Notes under the pieces: model-generated
Database searches by the model: none
What the model was told of the DNA's origin: nothing
The model's input: only the letters and a program-made list of their open reading frames with translations
Shown here: piece after piece, positions 34,761-46,352 of the stretch
Layout: each line of letters begins with the position of its first letter
Position numbering within the stretch: the stretch's first letter is position 1
NCBI RefSeq assembly: GCF_921293095.1
Contig: NC_060251.1
Span: forward strand, 63,257,585 to 63,321,584
DNA length: 64,000 nt
DNA from: Ischnura elegans
Taxonomy: Eukaryota; Arthropoda; Insecta; Odonata; Coenagrionidae
Direction of reading: 5' to 3'
Position numbers and translations under genes: made by a program

Positions 34761-37066
34761 CTGTACGAGATTTGAATAACTTTTGGTAGCAACTGTGAGA
34801 GATTTGGCTGCAAGAATTCGACCTAGACTTTATTCAATTCCTTTTTCAAAAAAATTTAATCAAAATTTATTTCATCGGTATCGTCAGTGGCGCCTTTTTT
34901 AAAAGCAGTAAGCATAATTGGTTTTCATGCTATACGATATCTATATATAAATATTTGTAGCTGAAGGAAGATTGTGTACTCTAATAGACATATTCCATAT
35001 GAACTACAGACAAAACTCAGCGGGATTGCTTCCAAAACAGCTCATTGTATGACATCGAGTATGATCATTAACATCTATTATGAACATTATAATATAGCTA
35101 AAAATTCGGAAGTAGGTTAAAAAGTTATGCCAAGTTACATGATACTTTGTACGTTAATCATGAGCATACAAAGGAAAATTAAATTCTTCTCTTCTTTCAC
35201 ACAGTCTTTGCGTTTAACTCAATTGCATTCTATGGTCTCGCCTGAGAATTGGATATCAAAGGTGGTTGTACACATTTCAGTCACCGAAAGTAAATGGCAA
35301 AAATCACTTGCGTAAAATTTTTGGAAACGAGATGATTTAAAATCAAACGTAAAAGCGAATGAGACCTTTTTCCTCGATTATAAAATGTAAGCGTGGAATC
35401 AGATCTGCTAATTGAAACTAGTTTACTCGGCTGCGTGAAAAGTTTTCAATCGAAGTATGGCGAGCGAGCACAATCCAAAACGTCGGAAAAGGTGAGCCAA
35501 TCAGCGACAAGAGAGGAGGGGGGGGGGCACCGTGCTGAAAAAAAGATGTGGGGAGACGGTAGGGTAGGGGACGTTGCTTGGGGGGAAATTGAGGATATTA
35601 TGCTTTCCCCTATGTTGTGGGTACACATATCGAGTGGTAGTATCGCGATGTCTCTCAACACGGATTGTTACTGTGCTGCTTCCTTGGTTTTATTTTCCAT
35701 TCTTTTCGATGCTGCTAACGAGTAAAACAGTAAAAAGAGTTTTCTAGCTTCAATGGGACCATACTTATATCGATGTATCGACATATATCGGTATCGATTC
35801 GTGAATCATCAGGAACGGGGGAAATAATTTCCGACCTACGATGGCCGCATCGCAAAAATTCGAATTTGAAATGAATACCCATCAAAAGAAATGAAAGAAA
35901 AAAGCAAAACTGGAATGTTGGGAGTTGGTCCTGTACTAATTATTTGTTCGCGGGTAGTTGAAGACGTAATATTCACAGGGTGTGGTCTTTGGTGTGCAAC
36001 ACCCGAAAACTCTTTTGGGTCCTGAAGCGTGTAGTCATTCGTAATTAAGTGTATCCAGTAGGGCAGAGTGAAAGCAGGAGCACGCGGTAACTATAGTTCA
36101 TTTCAAATATCTTTGGGACTGAGAGGCAGGACCAAGTTTTTTCGTGGAGTGAGGTTGGAGGGCACGAGACTTCCTGTAAACAGCTGATATGTGTACCCTA
36201 GCTTCCAGGAAATTCAGTCGCCTTTGGATCTCTGTGATGTACACATCATGAGTAAGATAGCCGTGTTGACAAGTGTGAAGAGGGTATGAGACAGTCATCC
36301 GTTTCCATGCACATACAAAGTCTTTTGAGAAGAAATGGCAACGTCCGCCTCTCTTTCCCCATCCCAAATTACTCGTATCGCAGGTCCCACCTCCTGTCGT
36401 AATGCCGCTCGAAACATTCTGAGCATGTACGACTGAGCCAGTCGCAAAGATATTTGAAAAGGATCATAGTCGCGTCCTCCGACAGTGAATATTCGATAGC
36501 GGCAACGTCCAAGCGTATTTTGTGCCATATGTGGCACGCACAGGTGTCCACGCCAATGGTTTGAGCTGCGCATATTGGTGGCTAACGATTTAAAATTAAG
36601 ATTTATGAATTCAGATAAAATTATAAGATACAAATTCTTGTATTTTGTATATGATGGGATATTCTCGAACTTATTTACAGCAAACACGTCATCGGCGCTG
36701 CAGCGTAGGTTAATTTTCGGCGGCGGCATACACCTATTCTGGTAATACACTTCTTGGTCCGGCGCCCTCTACATTTGACTAGCCCTTGAAGTCCGCTATT
36801 TTTAGCATTTTTGCGGTGAACGTGAAAGTGTAAAATTAAAATCAGACAACTCGAGAGCTAATGCATGTTTTAAAATAAAATTTTAATTATAAACATATAC
36901 TTTTAAGTATATTTCATACTTATTTTATGCAAGAAAAAGAACTTGGTCCGAATATTCCAAGGTAATACCGTAGAAATGGAAGTCGCTAATGAAAATGCAA
37001 AAATACATAACGGGACAACAACCGATGGATGCAGAAACACGTACTTTCACGAGGGCGGACCATATA
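34761..37066. other. no gene recognised
   Basis: Frames at 35,393-35,725 (plus) and 36,098-36,750 (minus, overlapping) lack recognisable domains. A run of TATCGAT-type motifs (35,765-35,803) and a G9-10 run (about 35,519) are present. Confidence 0.4.
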
Positions 37067-38291
37067 GGGGAACAAGGGATACAGTGAAACATGGGGCACA
37101 GTGAAATAAAATAGTTTTCCCGAAAAATATTTGAATCTAACCAGTGGCACTTTTAGCAAGTTAAGTGTGAGTGCACTACCTGCTGTTGATTTAGTTTCAA
37201 ACTGGTTGCCATTGTATAGAGTCACGTTAGATAAGAATGTTTGTTTCTCCTGGTAAAAAGTAAATTTATGACGCTTCATAATTATCGGTATTGCAAAATT
37301 TTACTTGTGTTTACGGAGTAATGTGTTATATTTTTAAAAACAACATTGTGTGGAATATGGACGCAGGTAAATGACATTAACGTTCATCAGTTAGTTTTTG
37401 TGTGAAGACGTGGTTTTTGTTACTCTCCCATGTGGGGCACATTGACACATGAATCATTGAGGTACAGTGAAACGTTTTACTCTGCCTCATAGGATTTTAA
37501 GATATATTATTTTTGCAAAAAATTTGTGTGAAATTTTAACACGTTAAAGTATGTACATGTCCTTTCTAAGACTTTTTATCTAAAAATGTTTTTTTTATAA
37601 GATGTGAAAAATGTTTCATAATTATAAAAGAACTACGAACATTGATTCAGTTTCTGGAGATTCGATGAAAAAAGTTGTCAAACTTGTCCAGAGCGGAATG
37701 AATATTGGTGAAGCTGCAAAAATGAAATGCTTGAAGTATCCAACCCTTTTCAGATATGCACGTAAGTCTAAAATACATGACGGTGAACAGGGAGAACTGA
37801 AGTTTAGACCCAATTGCAGAAAATTTCTTCTATAAATATGGGGAAAAACTCTATGAACATTTCCTCAAAGTTATTAAGGAGCTATATTTCTTTGGTAGCT
37901 GTGGACATTCTTATTTTAATATTGTGAAAAATTCAAGTCTTTGTATATAAATCCTATAAGTAGCTTATATAATTATAACATTGAGAGTGTAGTTATTTAA
38001 ATCATAATGCCCAAAAAGTATTATTATATTACATTTTTGTTAAAAAACTGATAAATGATTCATGTTAAAAATGTTACAAATGCGTGTATCACTCTGCCAA
38101 TCACCTGTTTCACATTTGATTTCAAATTATAATTACAGATACTAGAAAATATTTCTCAGCTATAAAATTTGGGTTGTACAATGGGCAAATAGGCATCTAA
38201 TTATCCTATGCATCAAAACGTCATTGGAATAAACAAAAGAGGATTTAGATCTAACTTCCGATTATTTGTTTCACTGTGCATCCTGTTCCCC
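37067..38291 (+). mobile_element. pogo-like DNA transposon, non-autonomous
   Basis: Both ends begin GGGGAACA and share CAGTGAAAC 24 bp in: left GGGGAACAAGGGATACAGTG, inverted right GGGGAACAGGATGCACAGTG. TA flanks both ends (37,065-37,066 and 38,292-38,293), the target site of the Tc1/mariner/pogo superfamily. Subterminal copies of GGGGCACA(G/T)TGA(A/C)A lie at about 37,093 and 37,435. The single gene-like frame is a psq-type HTH (37,611-37,835); the DDE catalytic domain of pogo transposases (usual protein about 400-500 residues) is missing, so the element is internally deleted. Confidence 0.8.
37611..37835 (+). CDS. psq-type HTH of a pogo/Tigger-like transposase, truncated
   Basis: The 75-residue frame opens with MFHNYKRTTN and continues DSMKKVVKLVQSGMNIGEAA, KMKCLKYPTLFRYARKSK. 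This follows the N-terminal Pipsqueak-type helix-turn-helix of pogo/Tigger/Jerky-like proteins (compare their typical 'NYKRKT...S.E.M..A...V..G.....A.....P..TL.R...K'), whose role is binding transposon ends. After residue 55 the resemblance is lost and a stop follows; the second HTH and DDE domains are absent. A GTAAGT, a textbook splice donor, lies at 37,762, exactly where the domain ends, so either an intron of the original gene or a short HTH-only product is possible. The ATG start is natural for this family. It lies centrally in the element at 37,067-38,291, and the frame itself has no stop within the domain. Confidence 0.65.
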   Translation: MFHNYKRTTNIDSVSGDSMKKVVKLVQSGMNIGEAAKMKCLKYPTLFRYARKSKIHDGEQGELKFRPNCRKFLL

Positions 38292-39479
38292 TAATGTGGT
38301 AAGACGCAAAAATTCGATTTCCAATATCCTAGAACAATATAAAATTAATGGTTTTGTCATGATTTGTTCGAGGCCCATAGCGTGTTTCATATTGACCGCT
38401 TTTTCTTAAGAAATGGGTAATTACGAATGGTTTCACCCGCGAAATGTCGGGGTTTACGACAAGTCATGCGATAAGCCTTTAGATAACAAAGTGCAGTAAA
38501 GGTACTCGTTAAATGAGCCGTGAAATGAGTGAAGACAGCAGTTAGTAAAGTAATATTGTTCTTTAATAGCTCGTTTCCATTAAGTTAATTTAATTTTCTG
38601 TATAGGAAATCAAATAAAATGACAATATAAAAAATTATACGAAGCGTAGTATGGAATATTTTATGTAGGTATAGGTCTGTTCAGGTTTTTACACCGCTAA
38701 GGTTTGCCATGGTTAACGTCATAAGAAGATAACATAACAATTGTAGCGAGAAACGCTAATGCCTCGACTCGATTTAGCAACCGCTGGTAATAAGCAGAAT
38801 GAATGCTCAGGATTTTACTTCCATATATATAACTAGAGTTTAACAACACAAATTTCCCTTATGGACAATATGTATTAATTTTGAGATAGGTTTCAATTAT
38901 TAGGGAAATTACGAACTTTGTTACGGAAAAGTGTTTCGAATTGATTAAATGTTTAGGAAGAATTTTTGCCTTATAGGAACCATCTGCTAAACTGCAAACT
39001 GCAAAACCCTGGGCGAAAAAAATAGAACACCACTTGAATGAAAGTAAAAATTTTCGAAGGGTACACAACCGGGGAAAACAAAAATCGAGTTAAAATTCGA
39101 GGAAGGAACTTCAAAGGATATCCGCAGATGAAAACGAACGAACGGGAAATAAAATTTCACCTCGAATTTCAAACATACCATCAAATTAAAAATGAAAAGA
39201 CAATTTAACCCAATTTTTAATCGAGATATGAAAAAGATGAATTTTTCTTTTTCAAGGCATCTCAGACTTTTATGCGTGGGATTTACACACATATCTAAAA
39301 TTATCAAGTTCTTTTTGATAGGATTTTTTTGATGAAAATGTGTTTCCTAAAATCAGGAAAAAGATATGATTGGAGATGTAGTTCCATAAAACTGGTCATG
39401 TAGTTCCATTTTTTCCAACATTATGTTCGAAGTTGATGGTTTGAGACGTTACTTTATGAAATTTATTCATATTAAATTA
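38292..39479. other. no feature recognised
   Basis: AT-rich spacer; minus-strand frames at 38,859-39,307 have no recognisable domain. Confidence 0.5.
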
Positions 39480-39640
39480 AAATTAAACTATGTTTTTCCA
39501 CATAAAATATTTGTTAGATCACTACCATGGTTTCAATGCACTACATCATCCTCATGCAGACTGCCCGAGGATGACCCAGTGCGTTAAAACCATGGTAGTG
39601 ATCTAATAAATATTTTATGTGGCAAACCATAGTTTAATTT
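39480..39640. mobile_element. 161 bp hairpin MITE
   Basis: The left arm AAATTAAACTATG...CCACATAAAATATTTGTTAG, ATCACTACCATGGTTTCAAT and GCACTACATCATCCTC is matched by an inverted right arm with few mismatches. The loop is about 15 bp. The apex carries GAGGATGAC...TTAAAACCATGG, loosely similar to the GATGA...GAAAC core of the foldbacks at 2.6 and 26.9 kb. Confidence 0.75.
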
Positions 39641-40840
39641 ACATTCAACATTATGGTCCTTACACCAAGGAACGCCGTATTAGCAGCTAAACAATTCAAC
39701 CGAAATTTAGGTTAATTTATTTTTATTAGGGTACTAATTTTGGGAGCTCAAAACCATTGTGACACTAAATGAAAACCCTCATATATTGCGAAGATATTTT
39801 CCAACCTTCTCTTGTGCCAAAGAATCCAGCTTAGCGTGCCCAAGGCATTTCCATATTTCATTAGATCAAATATTAACTACCTGATGTACTTCGTATCACA
39901 GTTAGTTACGAAATTAGCCTAAAGTAAGGGAAAAAAGTTTTCGAGCAATAAAATTTGAATGTATAATGACAGATGAACTTTTTGTCGGCTATAAAAAGGG
40001 ATTTATTTTGTAAAGAAACTTAAGAGTTTCCAAAGCCCATAAACAATTCTGACGGTCGTCAAGAGAACAGCAACCCGAAAACGCTCATTCCAATATTTTA
40101 ATGAATTTTATGTAAAAATCCACCGTAAATCACGTGGAAAACGAAATTCGATTGCAAGATTAAAAATGTGTACCTATTTTTCTATCCATTGGTATAAGCT
40201 CCAACTACTTGTGACGATTATCACTAATTTAAATGTGCAAAAAAAGATCTACCGGCATAAATAAAGAACTTTACATGCATATCTAATGGAAGTGATTTCG
40301 GACCCATTCCAGGGCTTCTGGGCCCTGTGGAATAATAATCTCACCTTTCCTTGACTTCGAAAAGTATTTTACAATCAAAATTAGACAAGTCGGTCCAACT
40401 GTTCTCAAGTTTTGGCGAGATTAACGAACAGTAATTGATTTTTACATAAAAATAAAGGAAAATCAAAATAAAGCAGCAGAAAAATTAGGAAATGATACTT
40501 ATTATAGCAGAAAGGAATATGTTTTTCGCTAGAATACGACCCAAGATTCATTTCAAATGGAAAGATAAGCAATGAGTTTCAGGTTTGGTAATTATTTGAC
40601 CACAGCGGCTGGATATCAATGTCGGTCCACTGTTTGTAAGGAGCTGCATAATGAGAAATGTCCGGAGAGGCGAAGGAGAAGGATTCCAGGAAGTCTGGAG
40701 GAAAGTTCGCTCGCTGAAGACAACTTGCACAGCTTCCTGTGTTTCGAAGTAATGACCAAAACCGGCAGTGTTGACAGCAGAAGCCGCTGTTTCAAGGAAC
40801 TTTGAGAGAGCAGTTATTACACAAAATTTAATTCCCTAAA
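39641..40840. other. no feature recognised
   Basis: Spacer. A 77-residue plus-strand frame (40,572-40,805) and its minus-strand counterpart carry no recognisable domain. Confidence 0.45.
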
Positions 40841-41240
40841 TTCCCTTTCAAACAACGTGGTATGCTCTGCGAACAATGACGTTTATCGCGAGTTATTGTT
40901 CATTTAATCAAAAAAACAAGAATAAAACATTAAGTTGCATTTCCAGGACATTATTATATTGTTTGAATGAAAGACAATGCTCAGAAAATCAGCGGAAAAA
41001 TTAAATTCAAAGGAAGTAATATGATCAAATCATCCCTTTTTCCTTTTCAAATAACGTGGTATGTTCTACAAACAATGACGTTTACCTTGAGTCATTTTTA
41101 ATTTAATAAAAAGAAAGAAAAAGAAAACATTAATTTGCATTTCTGTGGTATTTTATACATTTTATGATGCTTAAAAATTAAAGAATAAGCTCAGAAATTC
41201 AGCGACAAAAATTAAATTAAAAAAAAGTAATGCGATGAAA
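40841..41240. repeat. two-copy ~199 bp tandem duplication
   Basis: TTCCCTTTCAAACAACGTGG at 40,841 recurs as TTCCTTTTCAAATAACGTGG at about 41,040. Each is followed by ACAATGACGTTTA, AAAACATTAA(G/T)TTGCATTT and (AA)GCTCAGAAA.TCAGCG in the same order. The copies are perhaps 75-80% alike, so the duplication is old. Confidence 0.75.
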
Positions 41241-41884
41241 TCAAATAAATTTTTCGGAATTGACAGCTTTGTTATCTGGGCACAAATACTTTAAATTGGA
41301 AAAAGAGAGCCAAAAAAGACAACAGAAGATTCCTGATGAACGATGAAATAGAAAATAACGAATTTTTTACTTAAGATTAATATGATAATAAATAAATGGT
41401 GTAAAGTTAGACATGAACATTAACTGATTAATTATGAAAGATTGTTTAGATCATTACTGATGAATATCTTAATAATGCTACAATGGGAAACTTGCATGGG
41501 TCGTCGATTGCTCTAAAAACTATTCTGAATAAGTAAAATGGATACATTAGCTCGCAAAAATACCTAAAGTTTCTCCATTCATCATCAAAATAAAAAAAAA
41601 ATTGACTTTAAAATACCACCACTTTAAACCGACCACTGCGCGAAGACACCCGTGCGTTGCCGAGGCCAGGCGTGACGTCATAGGTGCCTAAACAATCGTA
41701 GGGAGGTGGGAAATACGCTGACCGCATGCTGTAGAAATTGTTTTGAGGGAGTATTTAGTCGTTAATCGTCACTTTATTTTGTTCTGTTATTCTTGGGCAA
41801 GTTTTCCTATTGCTATTGTACCACGAATATTACTTGGGATAGGTATTAATAATGCGACATCGGGATGATGAAGTACAAGCTTTT
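41241..41884. other. no feature recognised
   Basis: Short spacer. GC-richer bases at 41,635-41,720 (ACCCGTGCGTTGCCGAGGCC) are unexplained. Confidence 0.5.
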
Positions 41885-41893
41885 CACTTTGTA
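41885..41893. repeat. target-site duplication of CR1-group LINE, 3' side
   Basis: CACTTTGTA, directly abutting the element's (ATA)n/(TTA)n 3' tail and identical to 46,353-46,361 on the other side. Confidence 0.85.
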
Positions 41894-42365
41894 ATAATAA
41901 TAATAATAATAATAATAAACGTTTATTATCGTAGACCTTCAAGGTCCTAAAGACTTTACAGAAATAAAAATTTAGCTTTTTTTTATATGATAAGAAGACA
42001 GTAATAAATAAAAAAAATAACAAAGACTTAGGTACAGCAGAAATATTACATAGAATAGAAAAAAATAGTATCTTCCTCATAGCAACAATAACTTCCACTC
42101 GATACATAACAAGGCATGAAACATGAAGCAGTGTTGATCTGGGGCAAAATGAATTTTTTGAAAAACATAGAGTAAGTTCACAAAGTATAAAAGAACAAGT
42201 GACTGTACCGTGGTACATAGTAGCATACAATTGGGACATCCTAAGTCTGATTACTAATTACAGGAAATATATACATTTACACTCATACACAGGAGGAATT
42301 GACATATCGTACATATTATTAATAACAATGAGCTAAATTAAAACTAAATTTAGGATACAATGTGC

Positions 42366-45210
42366 TTAGGAAGATTCTTCAGTTTTTAGAATTAAGTGTT
42401 TGAATAATTTAATTTTGAAACTAGTTAAAGATTGACTTGATTTAATATCTTCCGGGAGTGCATTCCAATGCCTTGATACTGTAGCTACGTAAGATTTATG
42501 ATATATTTCGGTTTTGTGCTGGGGAATCTGTAGATCAATATGCTGGGAGCGCGTTAAGCGACTTATTATGTTCTTTTTAAAAGTGAAAGAGCTGAATAGG
42601 TACTGAGGACAGCTGGATTTAAAAGTTTTAAAGGCAGAAACCATAGACAAATAGAGGCGTCTTTCCTTGACTTTAAGCCATTTTAGTTTTCTGTAAGCAT
42701 CTGTAATATGATCCCAACGCTTTAGATCATATATGAATCTCAGTGAAGCATTCATCGTTACCTGCAATTTATTATTTGTTTCTTCATTAATATTACTTAG
42801 CACACCACAACAGTAATCAAAATGGGGGAAAATGAGAGCATTTACGATGGATTTTCGTATGTTTGTTGGCAACAGGCGCTTTGTCTTGTATAAGTAATAA
42901 AGCGTTTTATGGCTTCTACTCTTAACATTTATGCAATGCGCATTCCAATTTAAATTGCGGTCCATAATTACCCCCAGATTTTTTACTTGCTCTTCATAGG
43001 GGAGAGGTCGATGTTTAACCATGATTTCTGGGATGTGGTTAAGATTTATCTTGAGGGAAAGGTTTCTACTGCTAAATATAATGGCTTTTGATTTATTTTC
43101 ATTTAGTTTCAGACCATTAGTCTCAGCCCACGTGCTAATATGTTCAATATCAGTATTCAGCTTATCTATTGCTTGTATGAGGTTTTCAGGAGTTGCATGA
43201 AGGTATATTTGAAAGTCATCGGCATAGAGAAAATATTGTGAGTGAATTAAGCATTTCGGTAGGTCGTTGATAAAAATGGAGAATAGTAATGGGCTAAGAA
43301 CAGAACCTTGAACCATTCCTGTGTCCACATTTTGCCAAGTAGATGTTACTCCGTCCTTCCCTATTACAGCCTGCATTCGTTCGGAAAGATATGATCGGAA
43401 CCATTTAACAACACTATTTGAGAAATTGTATGCTTTTAACTTCTGCAATAGGAGAGTGTGGTTAACGGAATCGAATGCTTGTGAAAAATCAAACAAAACG
43501 AGCACAGTTAACTGTCTATTATCCATTGCTTTTAATATGTCTTCGGTTAGGCGCAGAAGTATAGTTTGTGTGCTGTGTCCCTTCCTGAAACCAGATTGTC
43601 TTGGGTCGAGTATATTACGGTCGGTGATATACGCACTTATTTGATCAAATACGATTCTCTCAAGTATTTTAGCTGTGGCACATAGTAATCCTATTGGTCT
43701 ATAGTCACTCGGATTGGAAGGTTTGGGACATTTAGGAATTTGCCGTAAAAAGGTTCTTTTCCATACATCTGGGTATATACCTAGTTGTAGAGAGGAGTCA
43801 AAGATATTTAAGAGAACAGGTAGTAACATAGGTAATACCTTTTTAATAAAATCTATAGGAATTTCATCATAGCCTCTAGCGTTTGTGGTGATGTTTTTAC
43901 ATGCTTTAGTGACCTCTGTAAGTTTCACGTGTGAAAAGAAGAACTGGTTATCAAGATCAACAGCCTCATTGTTGATGGAGGTTTGGGGAAGAATTGCCTT
44001 CTTTCTGAGAGAGAAGTAATTGTTTATGATGTCTGGATGTATGTTTAACTTATCGTCTTTATGTTTTGTAGCGATTCCGAGATTTCGCAAATGCTTCCAT
44101 GTATTTTTTGCACTCTAGCATTCTGAGAAAAGCGCGTGATAGTATTTATTTTTTGCTTCACGAATCTTTTTCTTTGTAAACTTTCTCAGGGCTTTGTACG
44201 ATGCAAAGGCATCAGGGTCACCATACCTTCTATATAATGCTCGGGCATAGTTCCTTCGCTTAATTTCCGTCTTTATTTCGGGTGTTATCCATGGAGTTGG
44301 TGGGTGGGTCACACGAATAGTGCGAATAGGAGCATTCAAATCAAATGTATCTATAACGTTGGTATTGAAAATTTCTACTTTATCATTTGGGGATATTGCA
44401 TTCGCTATTGCATCCCAGTCTTTATTACTCAGGTCGGAGAGGAATTTGGAGTGGTCAAAATTTCTGTAGTCCCTGTAGGTTATGTGCTTCACTAATGGGT
44501 CTGGTGATTTAATATCATACACTAAAGTCATTTGATTGTGGCAAGACATGTCGGGTTCATCGAATAATTCAATTTTAACCACCTTATTGAGATTATCGAC
44601 ACAGAATAAGTCTAAAACAGACTGGGCGTTGTGCGTATGGCAAGTTGGCCCGGTAGCTACAACGCTGAGATTAAATCCCTGTAACAATTCCAACAGCCTA
44701 TCTTTTTCTGAAGAGGGTTTAAGTAAGTTAATATTAAAGTCTCCCATCACAAGTACATTTTCATACATAGAAATGTGATACCCAAGGAAGTTTTCAAATT
44801 CTTCTAAATTTTGAGATTTTGGAGGTTTATACATAATTAAAATTAAAATTTTTGTTGGTGGTCGACATACCTCTAAGCATAAATACTCTGGCCGGTTCGA
44901 ATATTCACTAGGGGACGAACCGATCAGTTCAGCTTGTAAGGATTCATGGACGTATATACCCACTCCTCCCCCTCTCTTTCCTTCACGGTCATTTCGGAAA
45001 AGAGTATAATTTTTCAATGCAACAAAATCATCTCCAATATTTGATTTCAGTAACACCAATTATATGGATCTTTCTAGAATCATAGTACATTTTAAATTCA
45101 TCGAAATGTGCGACAAGTGATTGAGCGTTAATTAATGAAATATTGATATTTTTATCAGTGCTAGCATACAGATTTGTCTCAGACAAACACTTATCGCTAT
45201 TTATAAAAAA
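42366..45210 (-). pseudogene. LINE ORF2: APE endonuclease plus reverse transcriptase, two lesions
   Basis: Endonuclease: near 45,200-45,060 the frame has INAQSLVAHFDEFK (catalytic Asn) and HIIGVTE (catalytic Glu). It then breaks by frameshift and apparent small deletion at about 45,045, resuming as SNIGDDFVALKNYTLFRN, RGGGVGIYVHESL, LIMYKPPKSQ, VMGDFNINLL, VLDLFCVDN and MSCHNQMTLVYD (catalytic His). A single TAG at 44,115-44,117 interrupts an otherwise continuous frame (HALFSEC, stop, SAKNTWKHLRNLG). Reverse transcriptase: DYRPIGLLCATAKILER, DPRQSGFRKGHST, VLFDFSQAFDSVNH, GMVQGSVLSPLLFSIFINDL and the YADD active site (FLYADDFQIY), then a CR1/L2-type tail (HFDYCCGVL, WDHITDAYRKLKWLKVKERR) ending KLFKHLI near 42,390. 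No RNase H. ORF2 would total about 950 residues, normal for the group. No ATG is near its start, suggesting coupled translation with ORF1. Confidence 0.9.
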
Positions 45211-46271
45211 AGATCCAGATCTCTCTGAGATTCGATGACAACAACAGGGCCGGTTTCAGATTGCCTCACAAGGATTTTACCGTTTTTCACCCAAACAAAT
45301 TTTAATTTGCCCTCCTTCTTAAGACCTCTAGCGAGGGCAAATATTTTTCTATTATATTTGGTGAGGGCTTCATCGATATATATTGTTTGATTGATCTGGG
45401 AGAGAGAAGTTGAATCGGAGAAGCAACCCGCGTCTTTAGAGCTGAAATTTTTCTTGGCACGACGCTTCACAATGACCTCATTTTTTTTGCTCTGCCTCAC
45501 AAAACGGACAATAATCGGGGGGGCGTGTGTGCCTGAATCACTGTTGTGGCGAGGCCTGGGTCTGAAAACTCCGTCTATATCCTCGGCTGACACATGCACA
45601 CCAAGAAAGGAGCAAATTTTTATGACCACACTTTGAATGTCATCATCTTGGAACAGCGGCACACCTCTTATCTCGACTGAGTTTTTCAGTGTGCTTTGTT
45701 CAGCTTTATTTAACTTAAGATCAAGGTCATTTGCTTTTTCTTGGAGCACGTTTACTGCACCTTTAACTTTTGACAGTTCTTCCTCAATGAGAACAAATTT
45801 TGATGAAAGTCCAGTCAACAGTTCACTGTTTTCACTTACTTTCTGTGTTAGCTTCTTCTGGTCCTCTTTTAGGGTGTCCAGTTTCCCATTTACTTGTTCC
45901 AGAAGTGCGGTTTGGTCGTTGAAGGTATCTTGCCACGTGATGAAGGTCTTCTTCAGATCTCCATGATCCTCCTGCAGCTGCTTCATACGATGAAGCAACT
46001 CTGCGAGGGGGTCGTCGGCATTCTCGGGCGATGTTCTACTTGGAGCTGAATGACCTGTGGCTCGAACTGGGGTGTTGTCACCGCGTAAATTCCGGGATTC
46101 ACCGATGCAAACATCACAGGACCACGTCTTCTGGAGTTCTACCAGTGTTTGCAAGTCAGTATCTGACAATGAAGCACAGTGAGGGTGATACAGTCTCTTA
46201 CATGTATCACAAGTAAGCTGCTTCTGGTTTCGCTTTATACTGGAACCGCACTTGACGCACTCACTAGGCAT
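45201..46271 (-). CDS. LINE ORF1 protein with PHD-type zinc finger
   Basis: Intact frame of 356 residues from an ATG at 46,271; the open frame extends upstream to a GTG at 46,355, but that would begin outside the element. Residues 5-55 form a Cys4-His-Cys3 PHD finger (C5, C8, C21, C24, H29, C32, C52, C55) with YHPHC and W-x-CDVC. About residues 85-200 are a heptad-rich coiled coil (LLEQVNGKLDTLKEDQKKL and following), presumably for oligomerisation. The C-terminal third starts at NSVEIRGVPLFQDDD and ends with IYIDEALTKYNRKIFALARG, LKKEGKLKFVWVKNGKILV, a region like the C-terminal domain shared by many LINE ORF1 proteins and the baculovirus FP protein family. It would bind LINE RNA. The stop TAA overlaps the open 5' extension of ORF2. 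Confidence 0.88.
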   Translation of the reverse strand: MPSECVKCGSSIKRNQKQLTCDTCKRLYHPHCASLSDTDLQTLVELQKTWSCDVCIGESRNLRGDNTPVRATGHSAPSRTSPENADDPLAELLHRMKQLQEDHGDLKKTFITWQDTFNDQTALLEQVNGKLDTLKEDQKKLTQKVSENSELLTGLSSKFVLIEEELSKVKGAVNVLQEKANDLDLKLNKAEQSTLKNSVEIRGVPLFQDDDIQSVVIKICSFLGVHVSAEDIDGVFRPRPRHNSDSGTHAPPIIVRFVRQSKKNEVIVKRRAKKNFSSKDAGCFSDSTSLSQINQTIYIDEALTKYNRKIFALARGLKKEGKLKFVWVKNGKILVRQSETGPVVVIESQRDLDLFL

Positions 46272-46352
46272 TGTGGACTGCTTTAAGTAGAGAGAGCAAC
46301 AGAAAAATACGTCCGCACACCACGAGGGACTGAGAGAGAGTGTGACTTGACC

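Larger units (their letters stand above)
41894..46352 (-). mobile_element. near-complete CR1-group non-LTR retrotransposon
   Basis: A 4.46 kb element, read from 46,352 to 41,894. Parts in order: a short 5' UTR of about 80 bp starting GGGTCAAGTCACACTC, ORF1 (PHD finger, coiled coil, C-terminal RNA-binding-like domain), ORF2 (APE endonuclease and reverse transcriptase, no RNase H), a 3' UTR of about 470 bp and a TTA/ATT trinucleotide tail. CACTTTGTA at both flanks is a 9 bp target duplication, so the copy is full-length or almost so. Its ORF layout, PHD-finger ORF1 and ORF2 of about 950 residues fit the CR1/L2 group; the exact clade needs phylogeny. ORF2 is broken at two places, so the copy is presumably inactive. 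Confidence 0.9.

Noticed and set aside
35765-35803. Cluster of TATCGAT-type motifs as a DRE-type promoter
   Set aside because: Motifs are short, in an AT-rich setting and without a downstream gene.
36098-36750. Overlapping minus-strand frames of 89 and 151 residues
   Set aside because: Different frames over the same bases, no recognisable domain, no splice or promoter support.
41787-42239. 150-residue minus-strand frame
   Set aside because: It lies in the 3' UTR and tail of the CR1-group LINE and runs across the target site, so it is not a gene.
45201-45400. ORF1 C-terminus as a baculovirus FP-like insertion
   Set aside because: The domain belongs to a protein that starts with a PHD finger and coiled coil and sits directly upstream of a LINE ORF2 inside one target-site duplication; many LINE ORF1 proteins carry such a domain. 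No viral origin is needed.
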